A stretch of DNA of 64,000 nucleotides from positions 248,001 through 312,000 of the forward strand of contig JAZAYU010000218.1 in the NCBI GenBank assembly GCA_038501625.1, given 5' to 3'. Positions 35,246 to 47,535 of this stretch are shown here, one piece after another (the stretch's first letter is position 1; every line of letters begins with the position of its first letter). The stretch comes from Corbicula japonica (taxonomy: Eukaryota > Mollusca > Bivalvia > Venerida > Cyrenidae). The notes below the pieces were generated by a model. It had not been told where the DNA came from. It ran no database searches and saw nothing but the letters and a program-made list of their open reading frames with translations. The translations under genes and the position numbers were made by a program.

Positions 35246-35533
35246 ACACCCCACCACATCACTATAGGTGGGCAGGGATAGTGGGTTGATGGATGCGGGA
35301 TCAGGGGTGTATGGACTGGGTTGTGTAAACCCTCTAAAAAAACTACAATAATAAATTAAGTGTAATTTATTGATTTCCTAACTTGGATTAAGAAACTTTT
35401 GTTCATGTGTGTGTGTTGGGTGTCATAAACTCCTGAATCACTCCCCAGTTTAAATGAAGCCCAGTTTTAAATGTGCTTAAATATGTCTGACTTCGAATAG
35501 TCGAGCTTGCAGTCGTTTCCGACTGTCTCTTGT

Positions 35534-36270
35534 TGTTATTTGCTGTTGTGAAAACAAAAATCGGCTGATTGTTACGCCAATTATTTTGGACAATCATATT
35601 TTATTTCTTATTCAGAAAAAATAAGAAATCGAAACACTAAGTATTAAACCAATGAATATCTTGGATATCGGTAAATTCAAAAAGATAAAACACGTGTCGA
35701 GCATTTAACCAACGAATTTCGAATGAAACGTTTAAGTGAAAACTGCAAAAAAGCAAAAATGTCAAAGTGCAAAATGGGTAAGGGCTAGTCACCCGGACAC
35801 GAAACTGCTGGTAAGCTAGGTGTTTCCAAGAAAGATTATTTCAATAAAAATATATGAGTTCACATTTTGAAGAAGAATGAGATTGCAAAATGACTGCAGA
35901 TTTGTCAGAGAGGTACGATGCAGTTGCAGCAAATAAAATCAAGTCGTTTAACATTAGCTGCTGTAAAATGTTAAAATGAGTGGCTTTGATCCCGTTCAAC
36001 CTTGAAATATTTTTCACCCGTGCAACAAAATTGCAAACGTTTGCATTAACAGTTATTACTTATTCATGCATTTAAATACAAAACTATAAAAGAGAATTGT
36101 TAGATGTCTAGACAGTCGGACCCGGAACATTAAGATAAAAGGTAAACTTTTATTAATTATTTATTGTCATGAGTGTTTTATCTAAATATTTATCTGATGA
36201 ATTAAACATGTTCACCGCCATATGCACACCTTCGTTTTTGGGATTGATCTATATTATACAGTTTATTGGT
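35534..36270. other. no feature seen
   Basis: AT-rich DNA without supported exons. The word ATTTAAATACAAAACTATAAAAGAGAATTG near 36070 recurs near 36560, so 36030-36180 and 36520-36680 are a diverged duplication. Confidence 0.5.
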
Positions 36271-36274
36271 GTAA

Positions 36275-36420
36275 ATATTGAGTTGCGTTCAACCCGGGGC
36301 TAGGCGGCGAGGACAGTAATATGCATTTCCATCAATGTCCATGAACAGGCTCAATTAAACCGAGTCTGCAATATTATTATTTTTGTCGTGTTATTTGGCT
36401 TTCAAGATGCCTTTGTAAAA
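36275..36420 (-). repeat. dispersed repeat family A copy, inverted
   Basis: Minus-strand copy: AATATTGAGTTGCGTTCAAC, CCGGGGCTAGGCGGCG, CATGAACAGGCTCAATTAAA. Together with 36885-37032 it forms an inverted pair enclosing about 460 bp. Confidence 0.75.
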
Positions 36421-36884
36421 TATTTCAACAAATAAAACCATCTTGTTTAACATTCAGTAGTTGTTTATGATCTTAAAATTGGTGCATTTGTTTCCTTTCA
36501 ACATTGCAATAATTTTATGTTTGCACTTGGTTGCATATCAGATAGTACTAATTCATGCATTTAAATGCAAAACTGTAAAAGAGAATTGTTAGATGTCTAT
36601 ACTCTCGGACCCGAAAAATTCAGTCATTCTGACAAAAATTAGGAATTCAGGTAAACTTTTATTATTTATTATAATTGTTTATCTATTATTTATATGATAA
36701 ATCGAACCTGTTTTATAAAAGTATTTACAAAAATATATAATTGTTCGTCTTCAATTTCAAAAAAGTAAGCATTGCTGTGGAAATTCGAAAAATGTTCAAG
36801 CGATTAATAATGACATATTTTAAAGGGAACAAAATCTTCTCTGCAATCTGCGACCCATTGTAGAAAAAAACACATGTTGTAATA

Positions 36885-37032
36885 GATGAAAAGGGAACTT
36901 TGAAAGCCACCGAACACGACAAATATGAAAATACAGCAAGCTCGGTTTGATTGAGCCTGTTCATGGGCAGTAATGGGACTGCATATTCCTGCCCACGCCG
37001 CCTAGCCCCGGGTTGAGCGCAACTCAATATTT
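36885..37032 (+). repeat. dispersed repeat family A copy
   Basis: Close match to the 188-bp insertion at 6624: GATGAAAAGGGAACTTTGAA through CCCCGGGTTGAGCGCAACTC, ending AATATTT. Confidence 0.8.
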
Positions 37033-37104
37033 AGGTGCTCTGGTCTCGGAAAGATCATTGAGTACCCGCCCTTTGGCTTTGCAATGCTATTAAATTCTTA
37101 TGTT

Positions 37105-37367
37105 TATATGTTTGTATGCTTTTGCATGCAACATTGTTGAGCTGATGGGTGGGTTGGAGTTATTTCACCAAGACAATTTGTACTTGTTTTGTGATACGAG
37201 AACCTGTTGGGGCAAGTGTGAGGTTGGTGCACCCTAGAACCTGGTTTAAACCCCCAGTGGCAATTTGTTTTGCCACTGACCGTTCCAAGGCGATATCCCC
37301 AAAGGTTCTCTTGTTTATTAATTGTTTGTGGCGTCCTATTTGAATTGACATACATATATAAAACATG

Positions 37368-37404
<37 letters not shown>

Positions 37405-37480
37405 TCTCTTCTTTTTCGCTGCGTGGAGAGGCTGTGTTTTTTGAGTGTGGCGATTCCTGATATGCATATGTTGCTTTTTT
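37105..37480 (+). repeat. dispersed repeat family B copy, with (TC)n
   Basis: Best-preserved copy: GAGCTGATGGGTGGGTTGGA, CGAGAACCTGTTGGGGCAAG, CCTAGAACCTGGTTTAAACC, CACTGACCGTTCCAAGGCGA, CCCCAAAGGTTCTC. A (TC)n microsatellite sits at 37371-37402. It ends about 90 bp before the VWC-array gene start, so it probably contributes to that gene's upstream region. Confidence 0.75.
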
Positions 37481-37569
37481 ACACCAATAAACAGTAAGAC
37501 GTATTGTTGATTTTTAACTTTAAGGACAATATTTTAGATCCAAAGGTACATTTATCTGAAAGGCTCGAG

Positions 37570-40500
37570 ATGATACGGTTGTTAAAAATTGTGTTGGTCG
37601 TGGTGTTCGGAAGCTACATTGTGTGTTCCGAGCCTACTTTGCCACTGAAATGTGAATATGAGACGTGCTTGGAACCAGAATGCGCTGGCCCAACAACTCC
37701 GCCAGGAGAGTGCTGTCCTGTTTGTCAGACAGGTAATTGTTTATGGTTAAATTTAATAAGTTAAATGTAATAAGTTAACAGCACTGCTGTTGTTGTTGTG
37801 CTTTTGTAAAAGCAGCAGCTCGTGTAGTTTTAGTTAAAGTAGAAGTTTGGTGATAGTATTAGGAGCCTTTCATTCACTTCTTCACTTCAATTTTTAAAAT
37901 TATTTCAGGCAAGTCTTGTGATTACAAAAGAAATACGTACACAGATGGCGAGAAGTTTAAAGACGATTGTAACAGATGTTTCTGCAGAAATGGAAATGTT
38001 GGATGCACAAATAAAGTTTGTGGTTTGTATTCATTTTATATTCTAGTAAACTAACTGTTGTTACTTTTAATGATTTACATATATTGCCGGGATTTTCCTT
38101 TTTTGTTATATGATTAAAATTGAATATTTTATAAATATCGTTATTTCTTATAAAAGCAAAACTGTTCATTGATATTGTTATACATGTAAACAAATTTATT
38201 TTAATTCATCTTCATAACCAGTAATTGAGAAAAAAAAAGTGAAGCAAGCATATCATGAATAACCATACTCAGAAAACACAGCCTCCTCAGCGAAAACACA
38301 GAGAGAAAACATAAAAGAGAACCAGTGGGGTTTACCGAATAAAAACGGTCAGCGGGAAAACAAGTGCTAATTATAGTATTTTAAACCAGGTTCGAGTGTG
38401 CACAATCCTCGCACTTGCTCCAAACGGTTCCTATAATAAGCAAACAAGCACAAATTGACTAGGTAAATTACATTTAACTCGTCCATCAACTAGACAATTT
38501 GAATGTTGCAGGCATAGCATAAACACGTATTAAACATAAGAGCTAATCACATTGTTAATGACCTTACTAAGATCAGGGCTGAAGATTATAAAGCTGAGCA
38601 TGGAAACCTGCTCCATGCTCAGTATTATAACCTTGGGCACAGAATACCTGGAGTTTAAATGAACAATGAATTAATAATTTCAGGAAAGTCATGTGATTAC
38701 AAGGGAAATACGTACACAGATGGAGAGAGGTTTAAAGACGACTGTAACACATGTTTCTGCGGCAATGGAAATGTAGGATGCACAAAGATGGCTTGTAGTA
38801 AGTGTTTTTCTATTATTATTTTATCTACAATGTAGCGGACAGTCGTTGTTAATAATATTATCCTTTGAAGGTTTAGATTTGTTCGTTATCTTTTTTGTTT
38901 ATTTCAATACTTTCATTATAATTTCGTTATTAGAATTATTCTTTTATTGATATTATAATTAGTACATGTATGATTGTAATTTTAATTTGTGTTTTTATTT
39001 CTACAGTAACTTTCAAAGGTATTACAGGCAGGTCTTGTGATTACAAGGGAAGTACGTACACAGATGGGGAGAGGTTTAAAGACGACTGTAACACATGTTT
39101 CTGTAGCTATGGAAATGTCGGGTGCACAACGATGGCTTGTAGTAAATGTTCCTATTATGTTTCTAGCATCAGCCTAGTAAACAGTTTTTGTTATTTTATA
39201 ATTTTAGATGTAGTTTTTGTCGTTAATTTCTTTTTCACTTCAGTACTGTTATTGTTAAAAGCATTGTCATTGGATTTATACAGTAACTCTAATTTGATGT
39301 TCTTATTAGTATTGCATGTACGAATTACCCTGTATTATAATTTTAATTTCATTTTCGAAACTTTAAGTTAAGTAATCATAGTTATAGCAGGCTTTTGTTA
39401 ATAACCTCATTATAAGAGTCATACTTTTATTCATAAAAATATCAGTACTGTTATATTTTTAATTTCGTTTTTTTTCTATTCCAAAAGGAGGGATAACAGG
39501 TATTACAGGCAAGTCGTGTGATTACAAGGCAAATACGTACACAGATGGCGAGACATTCAAAGATGACTGTAATATATGTTTCTGCAGCAATGGAAATGTA
39601 GGATGCACAATGATGGCTTGTAGTAAGTGAGCCTTTCTTTATTCTAAGACGAGTGTAACACATGTTTCTGCAGCAATGGAAATGTTGGGTGCACAAAGAT
39701 GGCTTGTAGTAAATGTGTCTGTTTATGTTTCTAGCATCAGCGCAGTAAAAGGATTTTGTTGTAATTATTTTGAAATGTTGATTTTGTCGTTACTTTTCTT
39801 TTCATTTCATTGCTGTTATTGCAATAAACATCGTAATTAGAATAATTTAATAGATAACTTCTAAAAACGTTATAATAGTTATACGTTATAACAGGTTTTT
39901 ATTATAAATCTCGCTATAAGAATGATACTTTTAATGATAATTCTATTTGTACTATCTTAATTTTTATTTCATTTTTAATAATTCCAAAGGAGGAACTAGA
40001 ATAATTACAGGCATGCCGTGTGACTACAAGGGAAATACGTACGAAGATGGCGAGTCGTTTGAAGATGACTGCAATACCTGTTTCTGCTTCAATGGAAATG
40101 TCGCATGCACAAAGATGGCTTGTAGTAAGTGTGCCTTTCTTTATTCTTGCAAGAGTGTAATGACAGGTATTGATATAGTGATAATTATTGTCGACTTATT
40201 CTTTCCATTTTATTTCTCTGAATATCATAATTATTGCTTTTAAGTACTATGATAATTTTTATTTCATTATTTACATAACCACTAATGGATATATTACTGT
40301 AACAGTAAATATGGGCTATTCGTGTGATTACAAGGGAAATACGTACACAGATGGCGAGACGTTCAAAGACGTGTGTAACATATGTTCCTGCAGTAATGGA
40401 ATTGTCGGATGTACAAAGATTGCTTGCAGTAGGTACTTATGTCTGTTTACCACTATTATTTGAAGCACTATAATTATTTTTAGATAATTTTGTTATTATA

Positions 40501-43500
40501 ATCACAGTTGTTTTCACTCTTTTTACATGACGTTTCGGCCATGCGGCCTTTATCAAATCAAACAAATCGCTTTTAAATTAGCTTTTACATTCTGACATAT
40601 CTAAATTATCCCCGGAAATAAAAACAAAAGACGTTGACGTTGACGTCGACGACTTCATCATATGACGCGCCAAAAACTCATAACATAACTATCAATTAAA
40701 GTTCTGTTCATCTTCGTGTGCATACGTGTGCGTATGTTTTTGCGTGTGTGCCTGTACATGCAGGTGTGTGTTTGTAAATGCCCCCAACTGCGGAGTTCTG
40801 TGTGAATACACACCAACGAACTGGGGAAACACCGCGAATTGAGGAACTCCCCGGTTCAAGTTAAGAGTAAAATCTTTCCAAACTCGGTCGCATTAGTCAT
40901 ATTTTGGTTTACCACTGTTATCTGACACTCTCCCCGATTAGCCGGTCTTGAACTTGCTGATAACAATACACAATCTCAGCATTTTTCTAATTGTGTGTAT
41001 GATAGAGTTTATCTGCAGTTCCCCGGTTGTGCGGAAAAAAAATTATACACTTCCCGCGGTTTATAATTCATTGTTTACATCATGGATGCCAGACGTTCCT
41101 CACGGATTATGAAAAGGTAAACATTATTTTAATTACATGTATTATGACAAAGTTTGTAGTTAAATTGTATTGAGTGAATTGAGAAAACAAGATGAGTGAA
41201 TAAACGAAACATTTTTATATATATTATTTAAGGACCAATACGAAGCCTCTGGAATTTGCGATATCATCATGTAAATGTGAGATTGATCCAAATGGGTTTC
41301 ATGTGCGATTTATTAATGAGGTGATAATTATGTTTTTATAATGCAAGTTTATACTCTCTTCTTTATCTTTAATGACAAATTCATTCAATTATAATTATGT
41401 TGGCGCTATAATAGCAAGTAACAGGATGATTTGTAAACATAAATGTACGAGTTTTTTATCATAGAAGTTTTAAAGTTTATCTACTCGGTGGTCAATTTGT
41501 TACAAAATTAAACGTGAATAAAATACTAAATGTCTCTGCAGGAGAGTGTGTTTCCACCAGGAGGCCATTTGAAAACGGAGATTTTTACTAGAATACCAGG
41601 GAGATTTAATTAAAAACTGTAATTACGCAAGAAATATTTAAAAAGACTATGAGAAGACTAGTGTGGGGAGCTTTATGTACCTTTTTAAATATAAGGAACG
41701 GAAAATTTGGTATGTTTTCCTTTTTCGACATAAGTTTTGTTTTCATTTAATATATGTTTACAAACTGACATATTTTAGGCTAGCATTTAAGACAGCTTTA
41801 AATACTAAATACTTGATTTCAATATTTTGAAATTATTGACTGCATCTTATCAATTCACAGTGTATTACGATTGATTTTATTTAAAATGTGATTTCTTTTT
41901 TATATGCAGTATAGGCGCTACGAAGGACATTTTCGTAAAAGGAAGAATGGTAAACGACGCCGAAAAAGGAGATCCTTTACAAAGCTGTGCCATTAAAATC
42001 ATTGAAATAGAAGGCGATCCCCACTTGTGGATATTCGCAGCCCGAGATATTAATGTTGGTGAAGAACTGAGTTATGATTATGGAGAAAAAGACTTGCCGT
42101 GGAAAATGGTAAAAATCCGTTTTGTTGTGTCCTTGTGTTAAATGATTTTTGTCGTAATATTTTGTTTTAGTTTTGTTAACATATCTCGATTCAATGTAAT
42201 TTAACAATGATTTTTCTGAGCTATATTTGTGATAATTCTGGGTTTCGCTCGTGTATGCATACTCGTTACTGTCCTTTTACAATTGATTGAACTAAACATC
42301 ATACATGTAATATTGTCATTTTTGAAAAGGTTGGTTCCAAGATTCTGATTTTAAATTTTATATATTTTCATGTACATTTTAGTCCTCTTCAGCAATTCGT
42401 TCAACTTGGCATGCTACTTTTTATCGCATGATGTATTTATGTTAACTTCAATTAGTATGAAATATTTATAATTTTTGAGATGGATAAGATTATGTAGACT
42501 ATGACATGACCTCTAGCTCGCACATGCCTAAATCCCAGTTAGGCCACAGTTACACAGACGGTCGCTGCCCAATCGGTTATTTTATTTTGAGTTTTTCGCA
42601 GTTTTGATCGGTTGCCATACGTTATTTTATTTCTGGTTTTCTGTGTAAACAGCCATCGGTGATTGACGAGTATTTAATGGGTTAAACGAATATTTCATGG
42701 TTTGCTGGTACACTTAAATTCTCATCTTTTTTCTATCGGTGGTAAGTATTAGTTGATCGGTTGCTTTTTGGTGGCCCATCGGAGATATCGGTTGTGGACA
42801 GGTTGTCGATCATCGGTGATATCGGTTTTAGACCGGAAATCATTTGGTGATCGATTGTAGACAAGTTCTCGGTCAGTTATTTGTAAAATATTTTCACAGA
42901 TCGAGAATTTTAAACATGTTCAAAAATCCCAATCGGTAATTTTTTCACCGACAAAACTCATCTTTCCCCAATAACAGTTAATAGGTGGAAAACAGGTGAC
43001 CCATAGGTGATTTCGGTGTTAAATCTCTTGTCATGGGTTCACTCCACAATTTGGCCGAAAAACTCACCGATCACTCACCGAAGACTTTGTATAACTGGGG
43101 TGATACACAGAGCCATTGGTGATCGATCGGTAGTTTTTTAGCCAGATTAGGAAGTGAGACGATGTCAACTTTTGGTCACCTGTTTGCCACCTATCAATTG
43201 CTATTGGAGGAAGATGAGTTTCGTCGGTGAAATCCTACCGATCGAGATTTTTAGACATGATTAAAATTCTCGGTCTGTGAAAATATTTTACAAATAATTT
43301 ATCGACAACATGTCTACAATCGACCATCACCGATCGACATCTTGTCTAAAACCGCTATCACCGATCAACAACCTGTCTAAAACCGATATCTCCGATGGGC
43401 CACATATAAGCAACCGATCAACTTATACTCACCACCAAATAAAAAATGAGAACTAAAGTGTACCAGTAGAAGTATTTGTTTAATCCATTGAATACTCGTT

Positions 43501-43853
43501 AATCACCAAAGGCTGTTTACACAGAAAAGCAGAAATAAAATAACGCATGGCAACCGATCAAAACAGCGAAAAACTTTAAATAAAATAACTGATCGGGCAC
43601 CGACTGTCTGTGTAACTGGGGCCTAAGTAAAAAGCTTTTTTGAGCCACAATTATTCATTGAAAAGTTAATGCTAAAATTGAATTGCAACATAAACTTTTG
43701 AAATTGAAATCGTAACATTTTCCAAATGCATGTTTTCCATTCCATATGCATATTTTAACATATTTAACATGTGTAAATTTTAGGAATGAGATACATGAAT
43801 AAACTATGAATTAACAGTTAATGTCAGTGCTTTGTAGTTTCATGATATTGTGT

Positions 43854-43885
<32 letters not shown>

Positions 43886-46800
43886 CAATGTTGCAATTTA
43901 TACATAATAAAATCTTTAACTTGCTTACAGGAGATAGAAACTCACAAGTGGGAAAAACTAATTCTCAAACTGTGGCAAGTGTTTGCTATCAAAACTCGAG
44001 AAAAAAAGAACACCAAAAACGGAACGTCGAATTGCGCAACAGAGTGCATGAATATCACGGACACTGTGATAACTGAAAAGAGAGGCTTCCAGAAGCTATA
44101 TTACAAGTTGCGAAGGTATCGAAATTACTGTTGATGTTGGAAGAAGGAGGACCAAAGCTAAAAACTGAACAAAGTATTGATGATGTCGTCACCAAAGAAA
44201 ATGAATCATGTTCAGGTATAATTATTAATTAAATCATATGTTTTTAAAGATCAGTTGGGCTTTCATGTAATCAGTTCAACGGTAAGGCATCAAACATATT
44301 TAAGTCGACGTTTTAAACGTACTATTGATAAGAAGTTTTTGTTAAGACTTTCACAATGTTTAGAAATATGTTTTCTGGCTGAAATCCTGCTATATTCTCT
44401 TGAGATTTATTTTAAAATGTGAGCACCAACATATCACAATTATATTTTATCATCATAACATGTGAATTATTTTTTTTCACAAAGATTCCAACAAAATGGA
44501 AGAAACATCTGATTGCCATAGTTACTCCGACGACAAAACATTACCACCAACAAACAAGACGGTGGTATTCAATGGCGGAACAAAGGATAGTTCGAAAGGT
44601 TAACATATCACTTCACATAATTCAGTTTAACTTATTGCAGCTCTGATATCTTATTCTATTTTGTTGCTTTTAAAGCGCCATTTGTATCAAAGGTCATTTT
44701 AATCTACGCATACGAACAACAATCTACATAAAATCGCATAAGAAGCAATTTTCATTTTGCATCGCTCTTCAAAACTATGTGATCTCCAGTATTCATAATG
44801 ATCTATTTGATGTGAAATCCACTATTATATTTAATAAATAAGAATAACGGATTCTATGAAAACAAGTCTGATTTTATTAACAGGGTTGTCTTAGATTCAC
44901 AAATTTTCTCATATCAATCTTGCTAAAAGAATACAATTATAAATATTTAAATCCATCTATGATATGCGTTGGTTTCAGAATCATGAAAGCAGTGGAGCAT
45001 AAAAAAGCTTGGAAAAATGAAGATAAGTCTGCAGTAAAGAAACACCTTAAACGTTACATACTAATGTCGAAGATTCCAAGAAAATCAACAATTGAAGAAA
45101 GCATCCAAAAAGAGACAGTCTTAAATGGAAGGACCTGGAGAAACGTTAACGACTTTTGCAGAAATACTATCACAACCTTAAAAAGAAAAAAATGAAGATG
45201 AAAACAATATTTTGAATGAAGTTCAATTTAAAGTGATTATGGATACACAAAAATAAACATTTATTTTTTTTAATTTCACAGTCTATACGTTATTTTCTGT
45301 CGTATAAAAAAGCTATGCTAAATAAACTGTAAACTTGATCTATGATTTATCAACACAATATTTTGTTACGGTATAAGACCTGTATTTACATGATAGAAAC
45401 ACAGAGAACTTAATTATCAAAAAAATAAAAATAAAATATGCATACCAGGAAAAGCAACTCTCAGTTGACACATCTAGAAAAACTTGCGACAAAGGTAGAT
45501 TTTTTTCTCTTAAGTTTATGTATCAAGGAAATCCATGGATATAAGTTTGCCGAAAACTCAAGTAAAAGCATAATAATTTAATCCATAGCTTTGCAAATTC
45601 TGTTCAGTCAAAAAGATATAACCTTTGCATCATAGTGATATATCTTTTACATGACAGATGTGAAAGATGCTTATTTGTTTTTAGGTTGTCGTGTGCAAAA
45701 TTGTTAACTCGGCATTTGCACAAAGTTCTCCATTTGGCTATAATACCTAACTACCCAGTTGGCATTTACACAAACTCCCCACTTGGTATACATTCATGTA
45801 TTCCCCAGTTGGTCGATACACCAGCTCCCCGATTAGTATACACAAGTTCCACAGTTTGTATACACAACTTCCCCATTTAGCATACACAGCAAGCTCCCCG
45901 TTTGGCTTTTAAAAAGTTGATATACGCTTAAGATATGAACACCCTAGATTTAACGACGAACTTATAAAAGATAATCGATTAATAACAGTATATAGCCCGA
46001 TTCATCAAAATGCACATCTAAATAAAGAAGTTCCCACTTGGTAGGTTTCCAACCTACCTCCCCGATTGGGTGCTTTTACGCGTATGTGTGTGTGCGCGTG
46101 TGTGTGTGTGCGTGCATGCGTGTGCATGTGCATCTGCGTGTGCATGCGTGTGTATGCGTGCGTGTGTGTGTGTGCGTGCGTGCGTGTGCGTACGTGCGCC
46201 CGTATGTATGTGTGTGTCTGTATGAGTGCTCGTGTTGTGTGCGTGTGTTGTGTGCGCGTGCGTGCGCATGTGCTATTTGTACATGATAGTTTACGCATAT
46301 GTGCACGTGCGTGTGTTTGTGTATGCATGCGAGTGAATTAACGTGATTTCGCGTGTAAGTGAATTTGCATGTGCGATGTATTACATGCTAGTTTCTGTGC
46401 GTGCTTGTATGTACATGCATGTGCGCGCACGTATATGCAGGTTCACATGTATGCGTGTATGTGTCTAAGAGGGTTATATGTACATGATAGTTCATGCGTG
46501 CGTCTGTGCGTGTACGTGTGTGTGTGCGCACGTGCGCGTTTACAAGTGTGTTGACGTTTATGTGTGCCAATGCACTTGTCAATGTATGTATGCATGAATT
46601 TGATCTTATGTGAGTATGTGCGTAAGTGAAACTGTGTGGGTTATGTAGTACATAATAAATTGTGCGCGTGAGCGTATTCGCAAGGGCGTATGTGTATTTA
46701 CGTGTGCGTATGCGTCCTCGCGTGCATATGCGTGTATCTGTGCACACACACACGCGCACACACACCTGCATGTACAGGCACACACGCAAAAACATTCGCA

Positions 46801-47104
46801 CACGTATGCACACGAAGATGAACAGAACTTTAATTGATAGTTATGTTATGAGTTTTTGGCGCGTCATATGATGAAGCCGTCGACGTCAACGTCAACGTCT
46901 TTTGTTTTTATTTCCGGGGATAATTTAAATATGTCAGAATGTAAAAGCTAATTTAAACGCGATTTGTTTGATTTGATAAAGGCCGCATGGCCGTAACGTC
47001 ATGTAAAAAGAGTGAAAACAACTGTGTTTACTTATATTCTTTATCCCTTCGGATATTTTAATGATAATTATAATTATCATTATTTTATTTTATTATTATT
47101 AAAA

Positions 47105-47159
<55 letters not shown>

Positions 47160-47172
47160 CATTATTATTATA

Positions 47173-47211
<39 letters not shown>

Positions 47212-47448
47212 TTAACTATTTTGAGTAGTAGTTGTAGTAGTAGTAATCATAGTAGTAAAAGTAGAAGTAGTAGAAGTAGTAGTAGTAGTAGTAGTAAAAG
47301 TAGAAGTACATGTAGTAAAAGAAGTAGTAGTAGTATTACATGTAAAGTAGAAATAGTTAAAGAAGTAGTAGTAAATGTAGTAGTAGTATTAGTAGTAGTA
47401 ATAGTAGTTACCGCATTAGTAGTAGCAGTAGTAAAATTACGTTATTTT

Positions 47449-47535
<87 letters not shown>

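Larger units (their letters stand above)
32447..35533 (+). mobile_element. pearl / Helentron-associated (HINE)-like element A
   Basis: It begins with the near-palindrome AGCTCGACTATTCGAAGAAT...GTCGAGCT, followed by a (CGTCGG)n minisatellite. Next come about five tandem units of roughly 163-175 bp, a long (ACTAT)n microsatellite (33648-33905), CAC- and AAC-rich simple DNA, and a unique ~250-bp tail ending CTTCGAATAGTCGAG plus the hairpin CAGTCG-TTTC-CGACTG close to the 3' end. Tandem ~160-bp cores with microsatellite and short terminal inverted repeats are the described layout of bivalve pearl elements, and a 3' hairpin is typical of Helitron/Helentron ends. No replicase or helicase is present, so it is non-autonomous. 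A second copy is at 60640-63291. Confidence 0.75.
41082..45195 (+). pseudogene. SET-domain lysine methyltransferase-like gene, broken
   Basis: Splice-consistent exons: 41082-41116, 41233-41320, 41542-41709, 41910-42108, 43931-44215, 44485-44598 and about 44993-45195. Order of parts: a short N-terminus (MDARRSSRIM), the SET start (RPFENGDF, LEYQGDLI), a central block (SFMYLFKYKERKIC-IGATKDIFVKGRMVND), the SET core (PHLWIFAARDINVGEELSYDYG), a linker, and a C-terminal basic motif (AWKNEDKSAVKKHLKRY...RTWRNVNDFC). SET enzymes transfer methyl from S-adenosylmethionine to lysine; the core resembles KMT5A/SETD8-type proteins. Exon 3 needs a frame change between GDF and LEYQGD and contains a stop after ARNI. 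Exon 5 has a TGA and needs a second shift. The copy is therefore unlikely to make an enzyme, unless these are sequence errors. The C-terminal motif gives me the impression of a family that recurs with SET or recombinase domains in animal genomes. Confidence 0.75.
40503..47026 (+). mobile_element. 6.5-kb inverted-arm element with hammerhead-like ends carrying a SET gene
   Basis: It starts CACAGTTGTTTTCACTC and ends with the reverse complement. The arms of about 267 bp (40503-40768 and 46759-47026) are about 98% identical. From the outside in: an AAAAAGAGTGAAAACAACTG-like end, a GGCC-GCAT-GGCC hairpin followed by GAAACGTC (left) or GTAACGTC (right), CCGGAAATA, GACGTTGACGTTGACGTCGA, GACGCGCCA, ATCAATTA, then GT-rich DNA. 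This order parallels the element at 4101-6872. The interior holds a broken SET-domain gene in the same orientation as the host gene. It sits in intron 7 of the VWC-array gene, 75 bp past exon 7. No reverse transcriptase, transposase or integrase was seen. Confidence 0.75.

Noticed and set aside
46005..46813. Cys/Val-rich and His/Thr-rich frames on both strands
   Set aside because: Products of the TG/CA alternating tract.
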